Of a stretch of DNA of 48,998 nucleotides, positions 37,152-46,401 are shown one piece after another. Position numbers and translations under genes: made by a program. The notes beneath the pieces are model-generated. The model did no database searches, was not told where the DNA came from, and saw only the letters and a list, made by a program, of their open reading frames with translations. Numbering within the stretch: the first letter of the stretch is position 1; the number at the start of each line of letters is the position of its first letter. Location: NCBI GenBank assembly GCA_003136975.1, contig PLEG01000335.1:1-48998 (forward strand), given 5' to 3'. The stretch comes from Gemmatimonadota bacterium (GTDB taxonomy: Bacteria; Gemmatimonadota; Gemmatimonadetes; Gemmatimonadales; Gemmatimonadaceae).

Positions 37152-38314
37152 CGCGGACGCGAGTGAACTCAACTTCCGGTCTACGAAACCATTCCGGTTT
37201 TCGCAACCGCCGCGGCTCTGCGATCGTTATCGCGATCCTCATGGCCGCAATCATCGCGCTTCTGACTATCTCAGCAGAAGTGTCCTCTGGTACACCACTT
37301 CGCGCACCAGTGAGTGCAAAACAGGCTGTCAGAGTTGACGCTGCGGCCGCGAGTGCAGTCGGGCTAGCCGTCGATGAATGGCCGGTCGCGTGGAGGCATT
37401 TAGCGATCGGCTCAAGCGATACTCGGACCTACTCGTTCGAGTCGTTAACTGAAGGACCAGTTACCAGTACGGTGACAGCTACTAGGGAGTCGAACACTTC
37501 TTTTCGGTTCACGGCTTCAGCTACTTCGCCAACCGCATCAGCCTCCAGGAGTGTTCATGGGGAGATACCACTGCTTCAATTCCCCTGGGACGCACCAATA
37601 GTAACGGTCGGAAAGGTTGCGCTGTACAACGGATTCAATCTCAATGGGAATGACGTACCATTTTGGGGTTCGACATTTGGATGCCCAGGTGCAGAGCCAA
37701 CTAGCCCAGGCGTTTACGTCGCGAACCGTAGTCAGATCATCCGTGACGACAGCACGACTTGGTACGGCTCACCCACACCGATGGTGGCGGTGAACGCGGC
37801 CTTAACGGCCGCGAATCTCTCGCAGTATGGCGGCGCCAACGTTCAGTCGTTGATTGCGCATGCGAACCTCGTTTACCCACCCGGCACAACAATTACGCCG
37901 GCACCCAATCCGGTCACAGACGGTCCGAATAGTTGTGCAGGATGGGGCGATCAGGCAGGTCAAAACAAGGGATGTCAGGAATACATCCCGGTTATTTATG
38001 CACAGGGGCCACTCACGATCGATGGTGGCTTCGGAGTCGGCATCATTGTAGCAGACGGCTCAGTGACGCTCCAGAACAGTGCGTTCTTCGGTGGCATCAT
38101 CATTGTCCGATCCGGCTCGCTTACTGTGACAGGCGCAAGTCGTGTATACGGGAGTGTGTTCGGCCTCGACCCCAATGGCACCTTCTCCTTTGTCTCCGGG
38201 TGGGCCATTCACTCAAGTTGTGCGGTGAGTCGCATCTCGTATTCCCGACAACTCTCCAGGCCCGTGCTGAGCACTACGCTCGCAGATCTGTTCCAAGGGA
38301 GAGACAATAGATGA
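37148..38314 (+). CDS. PilX-like pilus assembly protein
   Basis: RNRRGSAIVIAILMAAIIALLTISAEV N-terminus; operon context. Confidence 0.6.
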   Translation: MTRTRVNSTSGLRNHSGFRNRRGSAIVIAILMAAIIALLTISAEVSSGTPLRAPVSAKQAVRVDAAAASAVGLAVDEWPVAWRHLAIGSSDTRTYSFESLTEGPVTSTVTATRESNTSFRFTASATSPTASASRSVHGEIPLLQFPWDAPIVTVGKVALYNGFNLNGNDVPFWGSTFGCPGAEPTSPGVYVANRSQIIRDDSTTWYGSPTPMVAVNAALTAANLSQYGGANVQSLIAHANLVYPPGTTITPAPNPVTDGPNSCAGWGDQAGQNKGCQEYIPVIYAQGPLTIDGGFGVGIIVADGSVTLQNSAFFGGIIIVRSGSLTVTGASRVYGSVFGLDPNGTFSFVSGWAIHSSCAVSRISYSRQLSRPVLSTTLADLFQGRDNR

Positions 38315-38736
38315 TGACGATCAAACATCCTCGCGATGGGTTTACGCTCATTGAAGTTCTCATCGTCCTCGTTGTCATGGCAGGCATTGCCGCATTCCTG
38401 ACAACTGGTAATCAGTCCCTCCGCTCTGCCGCTACAGAGCGCGAGGCGATCCACGTCGTTCAATCCGTGGTTACGTCAAGTCAAGTCGTTGCCCGAAAAT
38501 ACACGGCGTCCGTAGTAACTGTGAAACTCCAGCAAGGGCACGCCTGGGTTGAACAGGACGGGACGATGCTCACGCCGTATTACGAAACATTTCCCCCCTC
38601 CATAACAGCGGCCAATGTTTCGGCGCAGGTCTACTCTGATGGAACGTTGGATTCGAATCTTAGCACCACCCTCACAACTCCAGAGGTGACGTATGCACTC
38701 ACAATCGATCGCAGTGGCACTGTCCGTGTTCAGTAA
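38311..38736 (+). CDS. GspH/FimT-type pseudopilin
   Basis: RDGFTLIEVLIVLVVMAGIAAFL canonical type IV prepilin cleavage/methylation signal. Confidence 0.85.
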   Translation: MMTIKHPRDGFTLIEVLIVLVVMAGIAAFLTTGNQSLRSAATEREAIHVVQSVVTSSQVVARKYTASVVTVKLQQGHAWVEQDGTMLTPYYETFPPSITAANVSAQVYSDGTLDSNLSTTLTTPEVTYALTIDRSGTVRVQ

Positions 38737-41464
38737 CCGCCGTCGTCGGACCGGCATGACATTGATCGAAGTTTTGATTGCCGTACTCATCTTGAGTATC
38801 GTCGTTGGAACTGTCGGCAAGGCTACCGGCATGTTTGCAGCAACGGTGGATGCCTCGAAAGAGAGATCGGACCGATCCGTCGCTCGAGCTGCTCTTGATG
38901 CGAGAGTGGGGGAAGTGTCTCGAACTGCACCGCAACTCGGCGACCTCACGGTCGTCGGTGCAACCTCGCTGTCCTTTCGGAAGCGACAGGCACCGTCCGC
39001 TGCAGTTTGCTCGTATAGCTCTCCGACTCTGCAAGTTCGTCTGACAACCGCCGAACTCGCCAATATCCGATCCGGTGACTCTGTTGCTGTGCGGAATAGC
39101 CGCGGAACCCCTGACCCCTCGGACGATACGTGGGACCTGGGTGTAATTGCTAATGCCGCACAATCCGGTGTCTGTGATGGTGCCCCTACTGTCGCTGCTG
39201 GGATCGTATCTCCGCCCAGCAATGGAACCATTATCGCTGGTGCGTCTGTGCGTGTATGGTCCACGAGATCATTCACGATTCAGGCTGCTCCCGCAGCCGA
39301 AGTTGGGCTACTTGCCGGGTCAGTATTGACTGAAACGATCAATGGGGGGAGTCCCACTCGTGCCTACGGCCCGTTTGTTACTGGTCCTGTGTTCACATAC
39401 CTCGACGCCAGTGGCAACACGGCAGGTTCGGCAGCAGCGATCCGTTTGGTGCGCGCGACCTTCGCCCCAATTGCACAACGGCAAAGACAATCTGTAACAC
39501 TTCGTCCAGAGCACTTGGAATGGCCGATCGGATCCGCCGCTATTAACGTCGCGACGACTGCAGGAGACGTTCCGGTCGTAGCTGGACCATCGTCGTCAGC
39601 TCCGCGTTGCAACACACCTGGAGCAAGCAATTTCGGCAGCCTAACCGATGCCTGCGCATACCCTCCTCCAATAGCAGTGGCGAATGCAACGCCGAACCCT
39701 GTCACCACTGGCGTACCGGTCAACTTTGACATGAGTGGCTCATACGACATCGGTGGCAATGCCGTAACGCAGTACGGTTGGGTGATCGGTGGATCGAGCT
39801 ACAGTCAGCCAACTTTGTCTCTTACTTTTGCACCTGGCAACGTCTGCTGGACGGCAAAGGTGACGAATGCTCGTAACCTCACAAGCACCCAGCAGTCCGG
39901 ATGTGTCGCAGTATATGCCGTCCCAACAGCAACCGCGACTGGAACACCGAATCCGGTGACCGTCGGCCAGGCGGTCACTCTTTCTTGCGCTGTCGACGGA
40001 AAGGGTCGTTCAATTGGCAGCTACCAATGGTCAATTGATGGTAGTGGCTCGAGCGGTGCGACCGTGAGCACTACTCCATCAACCGCAGGGAATCACACAT
40101 ACCAATGCCGGGGGCAATCGGATCTCGGTGCTTGGAGTGCGTGGTCGTACCCAGCTACCTACTACGCATACCCGCCGCCTGTCGCAGCTCCTGTCGTGAC
40201 GCCATCTGCTGTGACAACCGGGCAGACAGTCAACCTGGGGATGGGTAGCACTACTGGCAACGGACGCGCGTTACAAACGTGCCAGTGGGGTATCTTCGGA
40301 GCTTACTACTACACGTGCTCTGGTGGATCGGTGACAGCGCCTGGGCCAATGAGCACCTGTTGGCAATTGCAGGTGAGCAATGACCTCGGCGCTTGGAGCA
40401 ACTTGGCCACGGGCTGCATTACCGTTTACGCTGTCCCTACCGCGACAGCAACAGTGAACGTTGGAACTCAGGATGTCGGGCAGTATGTGACATTGAGTGC
40501 GGGTTCAGTCGATGGTAAGGGGCGGTCGATCGCTGCATATTCCTGGTCTGGATCTGCATCGTCGTCATCGTCCAGTGTAGCCGTCTATTGCCCCGCGCCA
40601 GGAAGTTACAGTGCAGCCTTGCAGGTCGAGAATGATCTCGGTGCATGGAGCACACCCTCATCTGTATCATGGACATGCATCTCAACGCCTGTCGCGCGAG
40701 GTTCAGGTCCAGGTGCCGTCGTTGAACGAAACAACGCCACGTTCGATGCGAGCGGTTCGTCAACACCTGGTGGCTCGATTACTACATACAACTGGTATAT
40801 CGAGGGTGTTCAGTACTACGGCAACTATCCGACAGTCACACGTACGCTGAACAACGTCGGAACCGTAAATTGGCAGGTGCAGGTGTTGAATCAGTGGGGT
40901 ACATGGTCGAGTTGGTCGACAGGATCCGTAAGTGTGCAGATCAACCCCTGCCCATACAATGGGTCGATATCTGTATATAGCTCTTCCTGTGTGCCGCCTG
41001 ACCCCCCATGCTCCTATTCCGGAGCGCCCGCAGGGCTCACACAGAGTGACTCTCGTTGTAATCCCTGGCAGAACGCAATTCGGTTTACTGGTGGGACGAG
41101 CGTGTCAGGCTCACTCGGAGATTACGGTGACTTCAATTGCGTGCCGGGTTCGGTAGGTGGGGACCATACACTGAACTTCACGTGCTCGGGAAGTCTCTAT
41201 TCTGGCAGTCAGTCGCAAAACTATACGATTACCTTAACTCCCGGATCGTGGTCACAGACATATTGCAGTAACCCGTTACGGTGCTCCATCAACGGTAGCG
41301 GGGGATACATCAACGCGACTGGCGTAAGCATAGCTTACAGTGGCCCATTTAGCCTTGCGCCTACGCAGACTACCGTTTCCCAATCATACTCGGCGAAGTA
41401 CCGATTTATTACAAGTGGGATCACAGTCACCGCGACTACGTACAAGGACTGGTCAAAACCGTAG
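38693..41464 (+). CDS. giant minor pilin (PilW/GspJ-like N-terminus) fused to tandem PKD/Ig-like repeats, 923 aa
   Basis: RRRRTGMTLIEVLIAVLILSIVVGTVGKATGMFAATVDASK followed by repeats such as VPTATATxTPNPVTVGQxVTLSxxxDGKGRSIxxYxWS...NDLGAWS. Confidence 0.8.
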   Translation: MHSQSIAVALSVFSNRRRRTGMTLIEVLIAVLILSIVVGTVGKATGMFAATVDASKERSDRSVARAALDARVGEVSRTAPQLGDLTVVGATSLSFRKRQAPSAAVCSYSSPTLQVRLTTAELANIRSGDSVAVRNSRGTPDPSDDTWDLGVIANAAQSGVCDGAPTVAAGIVSPPSNGTIIAGASVRVWSTRSFTIQAAPAAEVGLLAGSVLTETINGGSPTRAYGPFVTGPVFTYLDASGNTAGSAAAIRLVRATFAPIAQRQRQSVTLRPEHLEWPIGSAAINVATTAGDVPVVAGPSSSAPRCNTPGASNFGSLTDACAYPPPIAVANATPNPVTTGVPVNFDMSGSYDIGGNAVTQYGWVIGGSSYSQPTLSLTFAPGNVCWTAKVTNARNLTSTQQSGCVAVYAVPTATATGTPNPVTVGQAVTLSCAVDGKGRSIGSYQWSIDGSGSSGATVSTTPSTAGNHTYQCRGQSDLGAWSAWSYPATYYAYPPPVAAPVVTPSAVTTGQTVNLGMGSTTGNGRALQTCQWGIFGAYYYTCSGGSVTAPGPMSTCWQLQVSNDLGAWSNLATGCITVYAVPTATATVNVGTQDVGQYVTLSAGSVDGKGRSIAAYSWSGSASSSSSSVAVYCPAPGSYSAALQVENDLGAWSTPSSVSWTCISTPVARGSGPGAVVERNNATFDASGSSTPGGSITTYNWYIEGVQYYGNYPTVTRTLNNVGTVNWQVQVLNQWGTWSSWSTGSVSVQINPCPYNGSISVYSSSCVPPDPPCSYSGAPAGLTQSDSRCNPWQNAIRFTGGTSVSGSLGDYGDFNCVPGSVGGDHTLNFTCSGSLYSGSQSQNYTITLTPGSWSQTYCSNPLRCSINGSGGYINATGVSIAYSGPFSLAPTQTTVSQSYSAKYRFITSGITVTATTYKDWSKP

Positions 41465-41481
41465 AATTATCCGATGAGACT

Positions 41482-41518
41482 AAAGAAGGGCCCGGGTTAT
41501 GAATCCGGGCCCTTCTTT
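41482..41518. terminator. strong bidirectional terminator
   Basis: AAAGAAGGGCCCGGGTTatgAATCCGGGCCCTTCTTT between convergent genes. Confidence 0.9.
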
Positions 41519-41537
41519 GCGACTGAGCACTTAGAAC

Positions 41538-44192
41538 TCACCGGGTTCTAAACAGAGCTACATCCACTGTCCCAGTATTAAGTGCCGATCCGTTAGTGCC
41601 CGTGATTGCGAAGTAATACGTCCCTCCTGCTTTGACCGTCGTTTCATAGAAACGGGCGTCTGGTTCAGTCAACGTCGCTGTTTGTGTTGAGCCAACTGCA
41701 AGTGAGACATCAGGCACCGGATAAGTCCCTCGGTTCCAGGTCGACCACCACGCACGAAGATCAACAGACGGTTCTGTGAAAAATGGATTTGCACTTGGGA
41801 CGTAACTATCTGCGTACCACGAGAGGAGCCAATCACGCATCGCGTCATGATCAGATGTGACGCTCGCAACCATTCCTGTCCGCGCGGTTCCTGTAGATCG
41901 CCTGTCAATGATGTTGGCCCATGCCGTATATAGCGATTGAATGGATTGACGTGGGTTGAGACGATACGATTGGGCGAAGAGATAACGTGTATATTGACAC
42001 GCAAGTCCGTATGATGACAGTTGATACCACTGCGTCAGTACCGCATGATTGCTGAGTTCACAGAATCCACCTGTCGAACTACCCTCGATCGTCCGGACCG
42101 GAGGCGTGGCAGTGTTGCCCGAAAAAGCTTGACCCGCGGAAACGTCCGGTCCGTATGCCCATAGATACTGCATGAGCACGGCCTGGCCTTCGGCGGACCA
42201 CCAAGTCTCCTTTCGTGGCGTGCCGTTTGTCGGGAAGTAAATGTTCCGTTCGTCTGCGAGGTGCGAGGTCTCATGTACTAGCGTTGAAACAACTTTTGCA
42301 AACCCTGCCTGGAATTTCGCATCGCTCGCGAAGAAATCCGTAAATGTCGGCTGGATGGCTTCGCCGTTGGTGTTGCCTGCCTGTTGACAGTCTACGCGGC
42401 CATACCCGGTTGGGAAGGCATACGCGTTCTGCGCATTCTTTGCTACGAGCACAACTACACGACCATTCCCGTCGCGGTCCTCAACACCAACCGAATTGCG
42501 TTCGATGAATGGAGCTACCGTGGAATCATATGCAGCAGCAAGCTTTTGTAACCTGACATCGGCGCCTTGCATACTGGGCATTGCGTTGACCAGAGCGGTA
42601 TCTGCGAAGACAGCGACCTTTGTACCAATGCCCACTAACGTCCACGACTCAATTGGGGAACCTTGGGTCGGATCTGTAGCGCTTCCTATCGGCGCACCTG
42701 GCTGGGCATACGTGCCGTCAGACAATCGGAAAGTGCCGATCTGAATTGTCGCGCCGAGCGTTAGAGGGATCGCGCAAGCGCCGCCAGAAGTCGGGGGGGT
42801 TAGTGATGCGACTGGACCAGGTATGACACCAACTCGTACCCCCCGCTCCGCCATAACAGCGCGATACCAGTTGGGGTTGATGCGATATGTTGGGATGTGC
42901 AAAGACCGATTTGGGATCGCTAGTACATCGCGTTTGGGTAGATGTTGCACTCGAGCTAATGTTGCCCCCCCCGAACGCAAGGGTGCTGTTGCAAACGAAG
43001 GAACCCCAACAGATCTCGATGGTGCAAGCCGGTTCGCGCTTGTCCCTAGGGTTTGTGTAAAACCATTGAAGGCGACGTTTACTTCAACGTTTGCGACGGA
43101 TGGGGCTGAGGTGCCTTCTCCGAGCATGTCGGATTCATGTTGATCCCAGGTGAACGGCATTACGAGGTAAGTACCTGGCTGGGCAACACTGATCGGGCAA
43201 CCCTTCGAAATTGCATCCGAGACTGTCGATGCGTCCCCAATGCTGATGGCTATTATGGCGGGTGAGAAAAGCGGAAGCGATACTGTACGTGTCGACCCAG
43301 AAGCCGTAATGATGATCGAAGCGGGTGTGCCGAGTGGAACGCAAGACGCAAAAGTCTGAGGATCAGGCGCCGCTGTAATACCACCTGCGCCAGAAGTGGC
43401 GACCTGAGCTCCACGCGCAGCGATCGATACAGATGCGCCAGTAAGTGAGGTCGACGACGTAATGGTTAACGGTGCGCCATCACGGATGACTGTATCGGAT
43501 AAGGCGACGGGCAGATCGCCCGTACCGCCGCTGATTTTCACCCTGAGCGTGTCGGTGTGACTATTCGATGTCGCCGTTATTGTCCCCGTGCCGGCGACGC
43601 CGGCTACAAACGATCCCTGTCCATTCACTGATCCGATGGACGTCGGCGAGACAACAAAACTGACATCGGCTGCTCCGATCTTGTTGCCAGCCTGATCCGT
43701 TATTGTCGGAGCCACCGGGATTCCCTGCGACGGAGAAATTACGATCAGCCGAGCAGGGAAGCGGATCTGTGCGACCCGTGCGGTCGGCGTCGTGACCGTA
43801 ATCAGAGCCTTACTCACGATAGGATTGTGAGGAGACTGCGCCGTCGCGGTTATTGTGTCCGTACCAGGTGCGACTCCTGTAACAAAAGCAGTGCTACCCG
43901 ACACCGACAGAGAAGCGACAGATGGAGTCGAGTGAGTGAGGGCTATAGAAGCATTCCCGACGGCGGCACCATCCTGTAGGAGCGCGGTGGCCGTAAGTGT
44001 GTCTGTGCTCCCAACATCCACGGAAGCCGATGGTGGTGAAATTGTCACCATCGAGATTGATGATGGGTCTCCAGGGCCGCTGGGTCCGTCCACACTGCTA
44101 CTGCACGAGACAGCGATACTGACCCCACCAACAAATGCAGCCCATAAGACGGCTGCATGGCAAAAGCGAAACGAAGCTGACGAGTGCGGCAT
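41538..44192 (-). CDS. secreted lipoprotein with Ig-like (BIG) repeats and a HExxH metalloprotease domain
   Basis: Lipobox-like SIAVSCSSS, BIG-like VTISPPSASVDVGSTDTLTATAL...GTDTITATA, and STLVHETSHLADERN...ETWWSAEGQAVLMQYLWA. Confidence 0.75.
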   Translation of the reverse strand: MPHSSASFRFCHAAVLWAAFVGGVSIAVSCSSSVDGPSGPGDPSSISMVTISPPSASVDVGSTDTLTATALLQDGAAVGNASIALTHSTPSVASLSVSGSTAFVTGVAPGTDTITATAQSPHNPIVSKALITVTTPTARVAQIRFPARLIVISPSQGIPVAPTITDQAGNKIGAADVSFVVSPTSIGSVNGQGSFVAGVAGTGTITATSNSHTDTLRVKISGGTGDLPVALSDTVIRDGAPLTITSSTSLTGASVSIAARGAQVATSGAGGITAAPDPQTFASCVPLGTPASIIITASGSTRTVSLPLFSPAIIAISIGDASTVSDAISKGCPISVAQPGTYLVMPFTWDQHESDMLGEGTSAPSVANVEVNVAFNGFTQTLGTSANRLAPSRSVGVPSFATAPLRSGGATLARVQHLPKRDVLAIPNRSLHIPTYRINPNWYRAVMAERGVRVGVIPGPVASLTPPTSGGACAIPLTLGATIQIGTFRLSDGTYAQPGAPIGSATDPTQGSPIESWTLVGIGTKVAVFADTALVNAMPSMQGADVRLQKLAAAYDSTVAPFIERNSVGVEDRDGNGRVVVLVAKNAQNAYAFPTGYGRVDCQQAGNTNGEAIQPTFTDFFASDAKFQAGFAKVVSTLVHETSHLADERNIYFPTNGTPRKETWWSAEGQAVLMQYLWAYGPDVSAGQAFSGNTATPPVRTIEGSSTGGFCELSNHAVLTQWYQLSSYGLACQYTRYLFAQSYRLNPRQSIQSLYTAWANIIDRRSTGTARTGMVASVTSDHDAMRDWLLSWYADSYVPSANPFFTEPSVDLRAWWSTWNRGTYPVPDVSLAVGSTQTATLTEPDARFYETTVKAGGTYYFAITGTNGSALNTGTVDVALFRTR

Positions 44193-44301
44193 TAAAAGAC
44201 CTCGGAGTCTAGGCGATCCCCGGCAGTGTTGCCGAGCGGTACTGCATGCGCCCGCGCGAGCTCTACACGTTTTGTGTAGCCTCGAAGGACGGTGCAGCTC
44301 G

Positions 44302-44321
44302 AGTTGTCAGTCCTACTGATT
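44302..44321 (-). promoter_or_regulatory. 20-nt GGACTGACAACT motif, copy 3
   Basis: AATCAGTAGGACTGACAACT on gene strand upstream of the metalloprotease. Confidence 0.7.
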
Positions 44322-44542
44322 CTGGTGCCCATCGCCTTGCCAATCAGAAGCAGGGGGATGAGGCCTAAATACTCTCCGACAAGTTATAGCTTGCCAATCG
44401 GATGAAGGGAGCCGACCTTTCGATATACGAGTTCTCGAGGCGTAGCCCTCCTTGGGATAGTATCGGATAGATACTCGTGCTGTCTGTAGTAGGCTCGATG
44501 CCGTGGGGGTTGGTTACGTCGCGGTATCGGTGAACGAATCTG

Positions 44543-44562
44543 AATTCGTGGGACTGACAACT
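44543..44562 (+). promoter_or_regulatory. 20-nt GGACTGACAACT motif, copy 4
   Basis: AATTCGTGGGACTGACAACT upstream of the + strand unknown gene. Confidence 0.7.
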
Positions 44563-44658
44563 CAGGGTCGACACAACTCCACCTGCTGATGTGGCCTGGT
44601 TACGGGCACAGTGGTTGATGGGGTTGAGCGATCTGGAACCGTGTACGGGAGACGGATT

Positions 44659-46254
44659 ATGTCCGGCATACGAGCGCATAACGCTGTCGACGCAACGCCG
44701 ATCGGCATCGATACCACCGAGCATGAATTGCGGTGCATGATTGAGGACCGCTGCTCCCCTGCTGCGGTGGGTCTTTATGCTTTGGCACGACTGGAGGCAC
44801 ATGTCGGGGCCATTGCCCAGGCGCGTCAGACCCTGCTCGATGCCACCCTTGCGGCGCCATCCTGGTCGCCCCTCGCTGATCCCGCGGTACGCTCTGAAGT
44901 GGACAGTTACCTCCGTTCTGCATCCCGGGCGTCTGAAGTCGAACGTGCCGGTCCTGCGCTGGACTGGCATCAGCACGAAACTGAGGTATTCGCCCAGCGG
45001 ATGGAACTCGTATTACAGCAGTACGGGTCGCCAAAAACTGCATCCGTGCTGCGCAATGCGGTTGTAGCCAGCGCCAGCAATATCATGCTCGCTACACTCG
45101 TCCAGCGTTACATACACGCTGGCTGCAACCTGCCGTTGCCGAACCTCGCACCCGAGGATCCCAGGCTTGTTGGAGCAGAAGCGGCCGCAATCGGCGAGGG
45201 ACTCTACAACGCATACGGGCGATCTCTCACATTAGGTGATCGACTCGCGCAGTGGCGTCGTCCGAAGTCGTTGCCATCGATCCGCGCCACGAGCCTACCG
45301 AGCTGCGCAGGTGACGCAGGTGAGTGGGCACGGCAACTCTCCGAGCAGATTGAACGGGTAGAACGCCAAGCGCCTGACTTCGGTGCGCTAATCGAACTCG
45401 AAACCGCGTTACCACAGAAGGCAGCGGTGAGGGATCGCGGCTCAGTTTGTGCCAGGGTCGACGCGTTCCGTGAGTTTGAGGCGCAGTTGCCGGCAGTCGA
45501 GCGAGCGGAGCGTAGCTACATACTCGACGTTACTGCGCCTGAAGGCAGCCTTACTATCTTCCCGCGCCCGCCACTTGTAAACATTGCCCAGCTTGTCACG
45601 TATCGGAGGATCCGTAACCACGGAGATCCGCTCTCTATTATAAAGTCGAATCTGGAGGCAGTTGGTGTAAGTGGTGCGATGCAGATTGCTCGCGCTGGCG
45701 AGATTGCTCTCACTCGGCGATACGATGAACTGCGTTATGATCGACTCCAGGGAGCAGATGGGGATGTGTTCCGACGCCCCGCCGGCTCTGACGTCCATCC
45801 GCGGTATCGTATGCTTGCACAGCGCGCTGTGGAAATCGATGCAGCGCCGGAATTCTTAGAGGAAGTGCTTCCTGCGTTTCGCGATGGAGAGAGAGATCCT
45901 GAGTATCTCCGAATTGATCGATACGTGAGTCGGTTGGTGGAAGCTGAATTGATTCGCGCCGCCATTGGGATCATCCGCCCCCTGACGCGTGGCGAATTGA
46001 TTGGTTCGCCGAAATGGCCCGGACGAATCGCCCCCGTTGCCGACCTACTGTTCGAGGAACAGGAGGGCTTTCGCCCTCTCCTTAACGCAAGCGGTGAAAT
46101 GGTGGATTGGCAGGATCTTGTGCGACGGCACCCCGATGCCAGGCGAGCCGAGACAGGCCCTCGAGATATGGAGCCTTTGGACGCGGAGCAGACATGGATT
46201 CAGCCCGCGGTCGAAGATCGTGAGGCATACGCTTCACCAGCACAGATTGCCTAG
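44659..46254 (+). CDS. hypothetical protein, ~532 aa
   Basis: Long ORF (44611 or 44659 start) behind motif copy 4. Confidence 0.7.
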   Translation: MSGIRAHNAVDATPIGIDTTEHELRCMIEDRCSPAAVGLYALARLEAHVGAIAQARQTLLDATLAAPSWSPLADPAVRSEVDSYLRSASRASEVERAGPALDWHQHETEVFAQRMELVLQQYGSPKTASVLRNAVVASASNIMLATLVQRYIHAGCNLPLPNLAPEDPRLVGAEAAAIGEGLYNAYGRSLTLGDRLAQWRRPKSLPSIRATSLPSCAGDAGEWARQLSEQIERVERQAPDFGALIELETALPQKAAVRDRGSVCARVDAFREFEAQLPAVERAERSYILDVTAPEGSLTIFPRPPLVNIAQLVTYRRIRNHGDPLSIIKSNLEAVGVSGAMQIARAGEIALTRRYDELRYDRLQGADGDVFRRPAGSDVHPRYRMLAQRAVEIDAAPEFLEEVLPAFRDGERDPEYLRIDRYVSRLVEAELIRAAIGIIRPLTRGELIGSPKWPGRIAPVADLLFEEQEGFRPLLNASGEMVDWQDLVRRHPDARRAETGPRDMEPLDAEQTWIQPAVEDREAYASPAQIA

Positions 46255-46401
46255 ATGACTTCCCCCATTCAAGAAGGCGCCTGCGCCTTCGCCGGAAGCC
46301 GGTTGTATTGTCTCACTGTAGGGGTAGCATCCGAGACGCCAGACTTGACGAACTCAAGTCGCCAATCCGATCAGTAGGCTAATGCGACGATGGAGACCCA
46401 C

